Source of the DNA: Nymphaea colorata
Taxonomy: Eukaryota; Streptophyta; Magnoliopsida; Nymphaeales; Nymphaeaceae
Direction of reading: 5' to 3'
NCBI RefSeq assembly: GCF_008831285.2
Contig: NC_045141.1
Span: forward strand, 7,551,353 to 7,615,352
DNA: 64,000 nt
Shown here one piece after another: positions 22,051 through 34,501 of this stretch (positions are counted from its first letter, which is position 1; every line of letters begins with the position of its first letter). The notes below the pieces were generated by a model. That model worked only from the letters and a program-made list of their open reading frames with translations. It ran no database searches and was not told the DNA's origin. The translations under genes and the position numbers were made by a program.

Positions 22051-22889
22051 ACTTGCTAATTATGAATGATCATCAGAATCCCTTTTCCCAATTGGGTACA
22101 GAAACCAGAAGGCCATGTTGGTTGCCGAAATTTTAGTATAGTACAAAGTATGTTCAGTTATCACTTCTGTAAATTAGGAGAAAGGAAACCGTGGAGATCT
22201 GAGGTTGGTGCAACTTAGCTTCCCATAAGATGACGACATATTCAGTTCATTCTCATAACATGTACCTTGTTCTTCCTCGGTGAAATTAGTTGTTTTGATG
22301 ATCTCCTGCTCATGAATTTTCAACAAAATTTGCCAAGACTGAAGTTCAACTTGATTTCTAATTCATTTGGGCAATCTAACTCTGGAGGCTTTCAATGTCC
22401 CATCAAATTTTCGTTCCAATTACAAGTATTGCAGCCAAATTTGAAGCACCCTTCAATTAATAAGTTTTAGTGTGAACCAGGTTCAATTTATTTGGTGAAA
22501 ATAATAATTGAAGAAATTTTCAACCGTAAAATAAGAGAGAGAGAGAGAGAAGAAAAAGAACTTTCCTGAGATCAAGCTGTGTGCACACCTCTGCGCACGC
22601 AACAAGTTTGCACCAAAAGGGGTTGGGTGTATTTTTGAAATTTTTAATAAATGGATATTTTCTACATACAATTCTATCCATTAAATAGGGACCCTACATT
22701 CTACCCTCCTTCTCCCCAAGAATCTTCCTGAGGGCGGGTAATTAAAGATGGCTGAATTCAAAATGTATTTAGGATGTAACAAACAGGTAACGAAGTGCAT
22801 TTGACCTAACGAAATGCATCAAGATATCAAACATGAAGTAGCAATTAATTGTAAACTAAAAGATGGTCATAATTTTCTGAACCGGTTAA

Positions 22890-22947
<58 letters not shown>

Positions 22948-23328
22948 GGACGTTATCATTAATTTGGTTGCCTTTGGACTCTGAAAAATATGTGCATGTT
23001 TGAAGAGAAGACTTGCAATATCAAACCGGTGGTTCACAACATATGGTGGATGTCTATTGAACAGTTCAGACGCCTCTTTAAAATGCTTAGAATTCAGCAT
23101 TTGTTCGACTCTTGGTTTCTTAGCGATCATGTACTATGGCCACTCACAACGGGGTGCAGGCATGAGCTCATAAAGAACCATTACACAAGAAAAATATGCT
23201 AATGCTACAAATGATCACCTACCCATACCGGGATCAGAAGCTTAAAATGTCAATTCAAACTTAGAAGAATGCAAGTAATGCTTCTAAATCATAAACATTA
23301 TAAGGCTGCTAGCAATGAAGCGGACTGT
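22051..23328. other. Intergenic with simple repeats
   Basis: There is no coding signal. It contains a GA run near 22535-22551 and the TA microsatellite at 22892-22943. Confidence 0.5.
22892..22943. repeat. (TA)n microsatellite
   Basis: About 26 uninterrupted TA dinucleotides. Confidence 0.95.
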
Positions 23329-23590
23329 TGTTGAGGAGATAAGAAGATAACGTGTCAAATGTTTAGTAAATAACGTGTCAATAAAGATCCTGGCACTATG
23401 AAAGGTGGTTTTGCAGTTATCTTGCAACTGATGCACCGTTATTATCTCTCGTAACTGATGCACCGTTATTATCTCTCGTAACTGATGCGTTTGAAAGTGT
23501 ATAAAATTTGAATATAATGGGACACAGTGGTGATGATCAAATCATTACCGATTATTTCAAAAAACAATTTTATCATTGTCTCTAATCTTT
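23329..23590 (+). repeat. copia-2 5' LTR (approximate end)
   Basis: Matches 27113-27408. It has an internal tandem duplication of about 27 bases (GTAACTGATGCACCGTTATT and following bases) around 23420-23480 that the 3' copy lacks. Confidence 0.7.
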
Positions 23591-23591
23591 T

Positions 23592-24032
23592 ATGGCAACA
23601 GTGCCGTTTCTCATACAAGCAGTATTTATGGCATCTTCATCCTTTCTTCCAGCAGCCCAATGGTTGAGTCTCGAGAAGACCTATGGTTCTCAGTCCCCAT
23701 TGCTTGTGATTCTCCTTAAAACAGATCTCCATTTCATAAAGAAAGCAGAAATGAGTATGGTTAACTATCTTGGAAAAATTAAAAGTCTGGCTCATACATT
23801 TACAAGCAGCTGGTTACACTATCCATGATGAGGAGCTTGTCAAATTACTCTGGATGGGTCAACGGCAAAGTATGAAAAGTTTCATATATAGGAATGTTTA
23901 CTGTCGTGCATAAATTCCCAGACAAGTATGACCTCCTTGTGAACCAAGGTAGGCGTCTAGAATTATTACAACCAAATGTGGTGAAGAAGAGTGAATCATC
24001 TCAGGTTGCTTTCCTTTTGTTTTGTTTCTTTT

Positions 24033-24065
<33 letters not shown>

Positions 24066-27000
24066 GTCGAGGACATGGAAAAGGATCCTTCCTTGGCCAA
24101 GGGCATGATTATTGTCCTGGAAACAATGAGGATCGAAATCAAGGAAATCCACAAAATAACAGCCAAGGCCATGGACAATCAGACCCCTGTTGTCTATCAA
24201 TATTGTGACGGCATATTGGTAAGCACTTGTTGGGATATTTCTTAGGCCCTGTCTGCAATGAGCATTGAGAACAATGACGACTGCTGGTGTGTAGATGTAG
24301 GAGCATTTGTTGAAAACGGTACTTCATTAGCTATTAGTCATAATAGCCATCAAATGTTGCATAGACGTAAGACTAAATTTATTTTTAGAAATGTTCTGCA
24401 CGTCCCTGGAATAGCAAAATGTCTCATTTATTTTGCAAGTGATGATAATTGTATATTTAAATGTTCATCTAACAGATTTGTGATCAAGGATTAGGAGACA
24501 AGCATAATCAGGTTTTAAGAACCGAAGTCTCACAACGGGCTTCATCCAATTAAGATCCATAAAGGCGTCGCCTTGCTTACTTAGCATGGCACCGATGTCT
24601 TGGGCACACAAGTGCAAAGAAATTGTTTTCATGACTTCAGTCTAAGAAGCTTATTTCAATAAAGAAGAAGAAACCACCTTCCATCATGTGTGAACACTAT
24701 ATATCAAGATGGAAACAGCACAAGCTAGCTTCGCTTCAAGCCATCAATGTTTCAAGCATCTCGTCCTCTTGAACCATTACATAGCAATGTTCGGGGGCCT
24801 TCTCTGGTAGTCAGTAGAGAAGGATTCAAATTTTATTTGGTTATTATTGACAATTTCTCTTACTTCAGTTGGCTCTTTCCAATGAAACATAAATCAGATA
24901 CATATGATTACTTTGTTCGCTTCAAGAATATGCTTGAGAAGCACTCTGATTCTTCAATAAAAAACTTTCAGTCAGATAATGGTAGAGAATATTGTAGTGA
25001 TCGGTTTGAACAGTTTTTGAAAAATCATGGAATGGTTCACCCGATCTTCTTGCCCTCAGTGCCGCAGAGCAAAAAGGGCTTGCGGAACATGAACATCGGC
25101 ACAAAGTGGAGACGGCACTTGCAATGCTTCATGATGCTATTAATCTTGGAGGAGATTTTGGACAGATACATTTTGAATTACCTTCATTATTAATTGTTTA
25201 CCTCAATGACTCCTTATGAATGACTATTTGGTAAAATGCCAAATTCTATGCACATGAAGGTGTTCGGATCCATTTATTACCCACTGCTTACTCCTTATAA
25301 CAAACATAAACTTCGCCAAAGAAGCACTAGGTGCGTCTTTATTTGCAATAGGATGCAACACAAGGGCTACGCTTGTTGGGATCCACAGATCAAACGAGTC
25401 TAAACGACTCACAATGTTTTGTTCGATGAAAATTGTCAAAATCTTGCTTCTTCTCTTGACTATAGTACCTAGAATCCAACTTATCAGCAAACTCTTAATA
25501 ACTCCAACTCCAAAACTTGACCAAGAAAGTGTGGTGATACCAATCTAGAAGCCTTGAACCTAATACATCCTATGAACTTTACTCACTCTCAAGACCCGAT
25601 TCAACATCAAAACCAAATGTTTTCCTCACACCATGAAACTGTCCCACTCAAATTATGAACTGAACTGGAAACAAGTCCGTCTAGCCTAAGCCCAAATACT
25701 GAACTGTCAAATCTTAGTGAAGCTGGACCACTTGAACCGGTAGCCACTACCAAAATCTCTCGCTTTCAAATATTAATAGGCCTGAATCTCATATTCACCC
25801 ATGGATACCAGATCTATGATGGGTTCCCTAAAGTCAAATTTTTTTCCACCACATAAACTGAACCTGAAGCCATTTCTACTGAAACTGAACCTACAACTTA
25901 TAAATATGCTGCTCAATATATTCAGTGGTGTCATGCTATGGATGATGAATTCAAGGCATCACAAGCAAATCAGACCTGGCATATTGTCCCTTCTCAAAAG
26001 CATTATAATATTATCATATCCAAATGGGTATACAAAATTGAAAGAAATGCAGATGAGACCATTTCTCGCTACAAAGTTTGTCTTGTGGCAAAAGGATATC
26101 TGCAAGAAGCAGGCGTAGATTACTCAGAGACAGTCAGTCCAGTAATTAAACCCACTATGGCACATATTCTTATTGCTTTAGATACACATTTTGGATGGAC
26201 TCTACACCAACCAATCTTTAATAACGCCTTTCTAAATGGAACACTTCATGAGGATGTATACATGTACCAACCAGAGGGGTAAGAGGGCACTAAATTTCCT
26301 TATTAGTTTTGTAAGCTTGACAAGGCCATTAATTAAGACCTCAAACAGGCCCCACATGCATGGTACTAACAATTAAGTTCTTTCTAATTGAGCATGGATT
26401 CAAAGGTAACCCAATTTAATACATCTTGGTTTATATCTATTAAGGGACTACATCATGTTTATCTTTTGGTATACGTTAATGACTTGATCACCAGATCCTC
26501 CAAAGTCTATATTCAACATGTCAGTGACCAACGTAAAACTGCATTTTCTGTCAAGGATCTTGGCCAACTGTTAGTTTTTTCCAGGTGTGTATAAGTGTTT
26601 ATTACACTATCTCAAGTGTAAAATGAATTATGAATTGAGCTTTTAGTAGTCAAAAGAACTTCGACTCACTGCATTCACAGATGTAGATTGGGCTGGGAGT
26701 CAATAAAGCCATAAGTCAGTTAGTGTTTTTATTGCTTTCCTATGAGATAATGTTGTACCATCGGGCTCAAAGAAACAAAGAACAATGGCTCGGTATAGTA
26801 TCAAAGCCAAAGCAATTTCTAGCAGATGCTGCAGCAAAGCTGTTATAGATGCATACATTAATTAAAAATTTGGGCCTATCTTTATCTTGACCTCTATCGC
26901 TTTGGTGTGATATAACTGGGGCCCTGTATTTAGCAGTGAAGCATGTGTTTCATACCTGAACCAAACATGTAGAAATCGATTTTCATTTTGTCATTAGATG

Positions 27001-27090
27001 AGACGAGAAAGTCGTGGATGGTTTCATGAAGCCCCTCCATATATATTACAAATTTTGACAGTTTTACAAACAGGCTTAACTTTTGCAAAA
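23592..27090 (+). pseudogene. copia-2 gag-pol remnant
   Basis: Fragments in order: gag (WLSLEKTYGSQSP, then MSMVNYLGKIKSLAHTF, about 23660-23810), protease/pre-integrase wording (VENGTSLAISH and FRNVLHVPGIAKCL, about 24310-24430), integrase (FKFYLVIIDNFSYFSWLFP and QSDNGREYCS, about 24825-25000), reverse transcriptase (WVYKIERNADETISRYKVC and DYSETVSPVIKPTMA, about 26020-26165), and RNase H (TDVDWAGS, about 26680, and TKHVEIDFHFV, about 26965). The RT catalytic YVDD is YVND (about 26470). There are many stops and frameshifts and a T-run insertion at 24029-24052. Not functional. Confidence 0.8.
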
Positions 27091-27112
27091 CCACATTAAC
27101 CTTGATGGGGGA

Positions 27113-27408
27113 TGTTAAGGAGATAAGAAGATAACATGTCAAATGTTAAGGAGATAAGAGATACCACGTCCACTAATAATATGAAGATCAGAGATAACAT
27201 GTCAATAAAGGTCCTGACACTACGGAAGGTGGATTTGCAGTTATGTGATAATTGTTGTTATGTTGTTGTAACTAATCTACATTGTTATCTCTTGTAACTG
27301 GTGCATTTGAAAGGTATAAAATTTGAATATAATGAAGCATAGTGGTGATGATCAAATCACTATATAATTTGTTTTCAGAAACATTTTTCTCATTGTCTCT
27401 AAACTTTT
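27113..27408 (+). repeat. copia-2 3' LTR (approximate end)
   Basis: Preceded by a GATGGGGGA polypurine tract. It shares with the 5' LTR the phrases ATAAGAAGATAAC, GTATAAAATTTGAATATAAT and GTGGTGATGATCAAATCA. Confidence 0.72.
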
Positions 27409-29589
27409 AACTATGAAAATGATTCTTTTGCTATTGGAACCATATGATCCTTAGTATTAGATGACAAGTGATGTGTTTACCCCCTTTTGTAAAATAGATT
27501 AAGTCTTTAATAGACCTTCCAGCAGCACAAGTTCTGCATGTTTCTCAACTTGTAAGTCACTTTTTGAGTTGAAACAAGCTGTTTAAGATCCAAGGCCATG
27601 AGACATGGACAACTACATAAGGGTATTCTGTCACGTCATAATATTCTCACGAGCATATTGTGCTATAAGCTAAGTACTTTGATCCTTTTCAAGTGCTAGA
27701 TCATGAACTCGTCAAATCTAGTAGAGGGAAGAAATGAGTGTTTTCACCAACAAATTATCTAGACAAAACCGACATGAGAATATATTATAGAAATTGCTCC
27801 AATGATGTTCCATGAGTTTTGCAATCACTAATTGACTTCTATCCAACATGAAAATTGAGGTTAAGCATCAAGAACAATGATAATATCATAGTGTGCAGAA
27901 TTTGGGTGCCCAATATGGGAAGACAGGCTTTAGATGATTAAGTTACGACTGGCATGCTTGAAATGTATCATTATGATTCACTTTACAAGTAAGCTAGAAA
28001 ACAACATTAATAGCTTTGGTAGATCAATGCTGTCCATTTTGAAGTTTAGACAACATGGGAAAAAAAATTACACATAATTGTTTCTAAAAATATCTGACGA
28101 TATATATGCCATACAAAATAAAAGAAAAATATCAAACAAGAATATTATTTCTGAAAAATGAGGAATTTCTTATGGGAGTCATCACCAATAAAAAGTTTTT
28201 ATGACATCATCTCATGTGTTATGCATCCAAATTTTATGTTTTCCCAACTACCCATGGCTATACAAAGCAATTCAAAGATTGGCTGGAGATAAACATCTAA
28301 GGGTAGTTAAACACCTGCTTGAAAGGAGGTTCCATGAAATCTACACCAGTAAATATAAAAGGAACTGAGAGGTTTGGCAAAACCAGATACACATAGGCAC
28401 CATTTTAAGTAAATTAGCAAAGGATTCAGTGGAAATATTGGACCAAGTTAAAGAAGCATTCATCAGAATCACTGCTAAGAGTTGGTATAAATTTTTGTTG
28501 AAAACCTGTGTCACAGGTAAGCAAAACAGCCATGAAAGATAATGGTCACTTCTTATGGAGGAACTCATGAATTATGATAAAAATCATTCATCCAAAAATA
28601 ATAACTTTTACAAGTAATTTTTTTTTTTTTTTACTTTCATGAACTTCATTGCCCATATCCTTCCTGGGCTACAGCATCTCTCATCCTTGTCCCCATTTGT
28701 GTATTTGTCTCACTAAAGACTTCATATTGTGCAACACTTGGAGGCACTTACTGAGCTATTCTTGTCCTCAAATGAATCATTGCCTGGTCAGTTGGCATTG
28801 TCTTAATCTACTATTAACTTTCACTAGAAAATTTGTTAAAGAAGCCAGTTTGTCCTAACTGATTTCTAGTTCACTCTTGGATTCTAGAAGCTTATGAGTT
28901 ATGTTAAAAAGTTGCTGTTCCAGAAATCATAAGCTTTTCAACATCCCTATCATTCATCGACTACAACATGTCTCGCCATGTCCTGTTTTGTGTAATATTT
29001 CTTTTATTAAAGTTTTCATATTCTGAAACAGGAGGTACTCATTGAGGTACTTTTGTCATTGAATGAAGCTTCATTGCCTAGTTGCTGATGTGACACTTTG
29101 CCTACTATCTGCCAATTTTGGTGGAGGGACGTGAAAAAGCACCTTAATTAATTCATTTTATATAGTATATTGAGTGCACTTAAAATTGCAAACCTGGTGT
29201 TAATAATGGTTTAACTTGAAGATAAAAGCCCAAAACAAGTTTGGAGATGCCAAACTCTTAGTGAAGTTCAATAATGAAACTGCATATTATACACTTGTCA
29301 CCATAGCTTTTCCATTCAAATGTGTTTTGTGTTAAAGAATTAGTGTCAAGTCAGGAAGAGATAAATGATCATTTACAGCAAAGATAATGTCGAGCACTTT
29401 TGTAAAGAGATTAGCAACAAAATCTGTTATGATTTTATCCTTAATTAAGTGGTATAGTTCCATATACTACAGCATTGACAGTTTCTACAAGATTGTTATA
29501 TAATAGTCGTGCAAGCTCTTGAAATTTACTGAAGAAACAAGAGTATTTATTTTTGTTCTATGTGTGTCATCCCCTCTTTATATCAGAGG
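27409..29589. other. Unassigned repeat-like sequence
   Basis: No reliable coding frame. It contains a T-run at 28619-28632 and a diverged direct duplication (about 28665-28830 and 28960-29130). It may be eroded retrotransposon sequence between copia-2 and copia-3, but I could not prove this. Confidence 0.4.
28665..29130. repeat. Diverged direct duplication, two copies
   Basis: Two stretches of about 165 bases share the same order of phrases (CATSTCTCRYC, then ATTAAAGNYTTCATATT, then GAGGYACTYATTGAG, then TTGTCNTNRAATGAA, then TTGCCTRGT, then CTACTATYWRC), about 295 bases apart. Confidence 0.5.
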
Positions 29590-29606
29590 TTTTGCTTCAT
29601 AGCTCA

Positions 29607-31600
29607 ATGGCTTCCTCATCTGTAACTCAATGGAATGCTATTTCTAGCTTGGTCTCTGTAGTTGTGGAGGAGACAACTTGAGTCAGTCATGATATCTCAA
29701 GAGCTACTCAAACATTTTGACAGTTCAATTTCTGAACCAGCAAAGTCCATTAAGACAAATGGATAAAGCCACTATATCGGAGGCAGTTATTGGGTAGATC
29801 ACTAGGCCTTGCTCCACTCATGAAAGTTTGGACTTTGCTGGAAAAGACATATGGAACTTAGTCTCCCATTCATGTCATGTTGATGAAGAAGGATCTCATG
29901 TTTATGAAAAGAAACATGAGCATGGCAGAGTATTAGGAGAATATTAAACTATTGGTGGACTCTCTTGCTGCCGTAAAATGTCATATTTCTGGTGCCAATT
30001 TTGTGCAAATTGATTTGAAATGGACATTCAATTGAATTTGAAAGTCCCATTACCTCTTTCGTGACATCTATATCAAAGGTTTTCACATTTGCTGACCGCT
30101 ATGTTATTCTTCTAAATCTAGAGGAGAGGTTGCAAATCTTAAGGCCCAATGTCGTCAAGCAGATAGAAAAAATAGAACACTGGAATCCCATGGCATAATG
30201 CACCAGTTCTTGTGCCCATACACTTCCGAAAAAAACAGCATTGTTGAAAGAAATAACTGGCACATTGTTGAAACTGAATTGATCATTATTGACGGTACAC
30301 AATCACACCATGATTTTCATGTTGAGGCCTTTAGGAGTGCATATATTATTATTCAGTTGCCCACACTTAAACTCAAAAAATCACCATTCCAAATGTTATT
30401 TCATAAGGTTCTTGACAATTCTTTCATATGTGTTTTTGGATGTAGGTGTTACCTCCGCCCCACCCTCCCCCTTCTCCTAAGCATGAGCAGCAACAACAGG
30501 TTTCAACCCAAGACAGCTGCATGCATTTTCATTGGGTATGATGAATGCCACTAGAGCTGTCTCTGCTTGAAGCCAAAATCTAACCAAGTCATCATCTCTA
30601 GACATGTCATATTTGTTGAGTACTATCAAGGGTTACCAATGGATATGCCTTTCCAACCTGCATAGTTTAATTGGTGGTTTTTTGGCATTGTATACCAGCT
30701 CATAATGATGGTTCTTTGACCACCATCATGAAAAGAGAAGAAAAAAGTGATGACTGTGTACCTCCTTTTGCTCCAACATCATTGCAATTGACAAGTGCTA
30801 CTGCTTCCTCCACTCAACCTAATGTTGGACAGCCACATTGAAATCACGAAGGAGATCTTGAGGCACTTAACCTCTCGAATCGCCATCATGGTAGATTTTT
30901 TTCTCAAGAACCTGATGCTAGACTCAGTTTACTAGAGGTTGGTTCTATCTCACCCATAGTCATTTTATCATAACCTACTCCAACTTCTCCATCGACTTCC
31001 TTTCAGATTCAATGTCTGACATCTTATAGACATCACATGGTGACCCATTTGATGACGGGATCTCTTAAACTAAAGGCATTTTCAGCTCAACAAGAAAATA
31101 TTCCTATGTCATCTAAAGAAGCAAGTTTGTTTCCTCATTTGTTCATAACCATGAAACAAGAAGTAGAACTATGCACTGAAACCAGACATGGCATCTGGTT
31201 TCTCCATATTCAAAGTTCAACGTCATTGGCACAAAATAGATTTTCAAAATGAGGTGGTGTGCTAATGGGTCCATAGCTTGATACAAGGCAAGATTGGTTG
31301 CCGGGATTTTCTCCAAGAAGAGGGGATAGATTATGATGAGACATTTAGTCCCACCATCAAACCGACCACTATCCAAGTGATTCTCACTTTGCCATACAAC
31401 ATAATTGGCCATTTTGACAAATTCATTTTGACAACATGTGTCTCAATCGGTACCTCAATGAAGATGTATATGTTTTTGAACCCAGCAAATTTGTAGACTC
31501 TCACTTCCCAACACATGTGAGTAAATTGAATAAGGCTATATATGGCCTCAAGAAAACTCCACGGCTGTGGTACCACCGACTAGGAGACATGAGACTTTAA
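29607..31600 (+). mobile_element. copia-3: internally deleted Ty1/copia relic without visible LTRs
   Basis: A gag piece (about 29607-30130, with MKVWTLLEKTYGT and MSMAEY) is joined directly to the end of integrase (HGIMHQFLCPYTSEKNSIVERNNWHIVE, about 30180-30270) and the post-integrase region (SPFQMLFHK to IFIGYDECH, about 30380-30552). An RT remnant follows (FLQEEGIDYDETFSPTIKPTT, about 31310-31375, and KLNKAIYGLK, about 31525-31553). Protease, most of integrase and RNase H are gone. Stops and shifts are frequent. I found no terminal repeats, so the limits are those of visible coding similarity. It is related to copia-2 in wording. Confidence 0.72.
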
Positions 31601-32890
31601 GTTGAAATGGTTGTTCCTCTTTTTGTATTCCTTTAACTTTCTTGCTCTGTTTTCCCTTATGCACCTGCTCTGTAATGCATGTATGTGTAATACCCGTGTG
31701 TTTCAGCTCTTACTTCTTTGTGTGTGGGACAAACAAATCCATTGGGTGTTGTACGTTGTCCACAACTTGAAAAAACAAGTACCAAACAAGTGCAGATATA
31801 CGATCTGTTTTTAGGCCATGACAACTATCAAATAGCAGAAGACCTTTACAAATTTGATATGTAGTTTGTACCTGTGATTAAGAAAACTTATGTGTTTGGT
31901 GTGTTAAAAGTTGTGGTTCTTACATAGAGAATTTACGTAGAAAGGGTGCGCAACATCAAAATGTTTTCGATAGAAACGAAACAACTATGACTGTGGTGTG
32001 TTCGTGATAGGATGATTAGAAGATCGTCTAGAAACATGTTTGTTCTACCTAGAAACCATGAAATGGGAATTGACTTGTAAATATGTTTTTGTTATCTTAT
32101 GCTTGTCGTAAACCCACAGAATCAGTTTATTTTTGTCATCTTATGTTTGTTAATACCTCAAAGAAGCATCCAATATCTCATTATCCCATTTTTGTTATAT
32201 TGTTTTTGTTATCATATGCCTATCGTGAACTCAACGAAACAATCTGTATCTCATTATCCCATTTCTTGTAACCATTATTGCCATATCATGTTATCTTGTC
32301 TCTGTTTATGTATCGCCTTACACATTTACATAAGCATGCAATAACTATTGTTACTTTAAGACAATCATTTAATGTATACTACACTGCGAGAGTTGGATAC
32401 ATGGCTAACATTATTGCCCATGCATTAGATATCATTGCGAGAGCTGGCTACAATCGGGAAAGACCAGCTGAATCCATGCAGCTCTGTAACAGTTAAACAA
32501 TTTCGGCCCTCAAAATGTGCTTATAGTTAAAACACTCAAAATATGTATAATCTAAAAACTTACCATGTGTCTTGTAAAGCCGTTGTGATCATATTGATCT
32601 TGCATATATGTGGACGACATACAAGTCTCAACTACACCACTTGTAAAAGTAACATGCTCAACTCCTTAAGGATCCTTTTCTTGCTTGATTTTTCTTCCCT
32701 TGCACAGTTTTTTCAATGTACTTTTTGTCCTACATCGATTCCTATAAGATATTAGCTTCCTCTTCAAACCATATATTGATCATATTGTGCTTTCATATTT
32801 TACAATGTCATCTCAGACTTATCGAACACGATATTCATACCATAACCATGGCTCTTCTTCTCAGAGGTCCCTAGGGTGATGGGACCTATT
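31601..32890. other. Intergenic with degenerate tandem repeats
   Basis: Around 32080-32270 a phrase of the type TTTTTGTYATCWTATG followed by a TCTCATTATCCCATTT ending recurs two to three times with changes. No coding signal. Confidence 0.45.
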
Positions 32891-32899
32891 TTTTTTTGG

Positions 32900-34500
32900 T
32901 TGGCATTAAATTGTTGCATCGCTGTAACGACATAGAGTTGAAATGTTCTCTAAGGCATTTTTTACCAATTGCATCATGTGTTCATATGCTTGGTTGTTTC
33001 TTGTTGCTAAGTCTGCAAGATACGTTAGTGTTCTACACATATGTTGGTAGCTGGACGGGCTGCAAGACTTAAAAACCATCACACGAAGGAATTTCAAGAC
33101 AAATCTTTATTATCTCCAACTTTGCATTTTTGGTCTATCTTCTGAAGATGCATCTCTCTGGCAGTTCTCGAATGTTCTCCTGATCAAGCTTTTTTAGAGC
33201 ATGGCAACCCAAAATATATTTAAATTCATATTTCTTACAAGAACATTCAACGACACATGTTTCGATGTATAGGTCATGTATGCATCAATTTTATTAGTTA
33301 AATCTCTCCCCCTTTGGATCACATGGTAAGCATTGCAACTTGATTGTTGTGCATGTAATTCTATGTCACAGTTAGTCGAACAAAGGTATTCATACCTAGA
33401 CTTTGAGGCCAAGATACAAATGTGGTCACGTCTTTTTCGAGCTCGCAGTCCCCATGACCATCAAAAAATGTGTAATAGTGTTTAATGAATAGAGATATTT
33501 GTAAGCAAGGGTACACTCTCATTTTCAATGCAACTTGCATGCACTCTACTCTGTGTGTGGTTATCATGTCTGCACAGAATTATTGCCTTCCATATGTCAA
33601 CTCTCACTTTTCTTTGTTCCTATACAATTTTAGATGCCACGTATTTTCTTGTAGGATATATACTTCAATCATTTGTGTCCACATAGTTTTGAATGTCTCA
33701 CCATCTTCGCACTTAAGGACGCATTTTGCAAAACTCGCCTTAAAGCTAGTCTTTTGATTTATTACATGTCTTATGTTCTTTGCTGCATTTTGAAATATAT
33801 GTCACAAAGCACAAGCGATGATGTGTCTTTGGCCACATGAGGGATAGTGCAGCTACTATTGCACTATCACCGTCCATAAGTGCAACTTTAGGGTGCTTTC
33901 CCTTCATCACCTTAGTCAATATCTTGAACAACCACTCAAATGTCTAAGTGGTCTGATCAAAGCAGAAAGCATTGCTGAAAACCCAACTTTTGGAGTGACA
34001 GTTCACCCCTAGATACAAGGCAAAAAGTCTGTCATGGATATTGACTTTCACGGTTGTGTCAAAAGCAAGCACATTGTTGAAGCATTTATAATCTACCCTA
34101 GACTTTGTGTCTTTGTTTAATTGTCTTTTAATGTAATCGAAAAAATGATGGAAGAGATCAGTTTCACGTCTAAAAAAACACATGATTAATACAAGGTGCG
34201 GCTGCATGAGATATTTAGAGTTGGCAAGATGTTCAAATGGAAAATACTGGATTTGCATAGTCACACAACCTACCCCTTCGTTTGTGTGACCTGCTCTTCT
34301 TCATTTTCTTTGTCCCCTTCATTCTCCTTGTTCACATCTGCCCCTCTGTTACTGCGTCCTACTCCTCTTCATTTTCTTTTTCCCCTTCTTTCTCCTTCTC
34401 CATGACCCTGCCCCTTCGTTTCCATGGCTTGCTCTTCCTCATTTTCTTTCTCCCATTTATTTTCCTTCTTCATCTCCAAGAAGCCTAATCGTGCATGCTT
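32900..34500 (-). pseudogene. FAR1-related / MULE-type transposase relic
   Basis: On the minus strand, reading from 34264 downward, the order is that of FAR1/FHY3-type proteins and their MULE transposase ancestors. RVDYKCFNNVLAFDTTVKVN is the catalytic-domain opening. GKHPKVALMDGDSA with WPKTHHRLC follows (about 33820-33900). A linker is next, then a SWIM zinc finger (VVECSCKKYEFKYILGCHALK, about 33200-33260), then FRR-stop-TKNAK at 33135, where the family has Trp. Frames are broken several times. Upstream (about 34290-34460) is an acidic KENEEEQ-type minisatellite that may be the N-terminal region. The FAR1 DNA-binding domain is absent, replaced by the Harbinger insertion at 34502. It could be either a decayed FAR1-related host gene or a decayed MULE element; no terminal inverted repeats were found. 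Confidence 0.75.
34290..34460 (-). repeat. Imperfect 60-70 base minisatellite
   Basis: Three units built on CTCTTCNTCATTTTCTTTNTC plus CCCCTTC. On the minus strand they would code for repeats of KENEEEQ and similar acidic stretches. Confidence 0.6.
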
Positions 34501-34501
34501 A

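Larger units (their letters stand above)
23329..27408 (+). mobile_element. copia-2: decayed Ty1/copia element
   Basis: Related terminal repeats start TGTTGAGGAGATAAGAAG at 23329 and TGTTAAGGAGATAAGAAG at 27113. Both run to a common end around CATTGTCTCTAA (about 23590 and 27408). A GGGGGAT tract precedes the second. The internal part holds the usual copia order. The LTRs differ at many positions, so the insertion is old. I could not find a convincing target duplication or primer-binding site, and the outer edges are approximate. Confidence 0.78.

Noticed and set aside
22892-22943. Functional significance of the long TA repeat
   Set aside because: An ordinary plant microsatellite; nothing around it suggests a role.
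27113-27408. Solo LTR unrelated to 23329
   Set aside because: Shared start, several shared internal phrases and a polypurine tract directly upstream make it the 3' LTR of copia-2.
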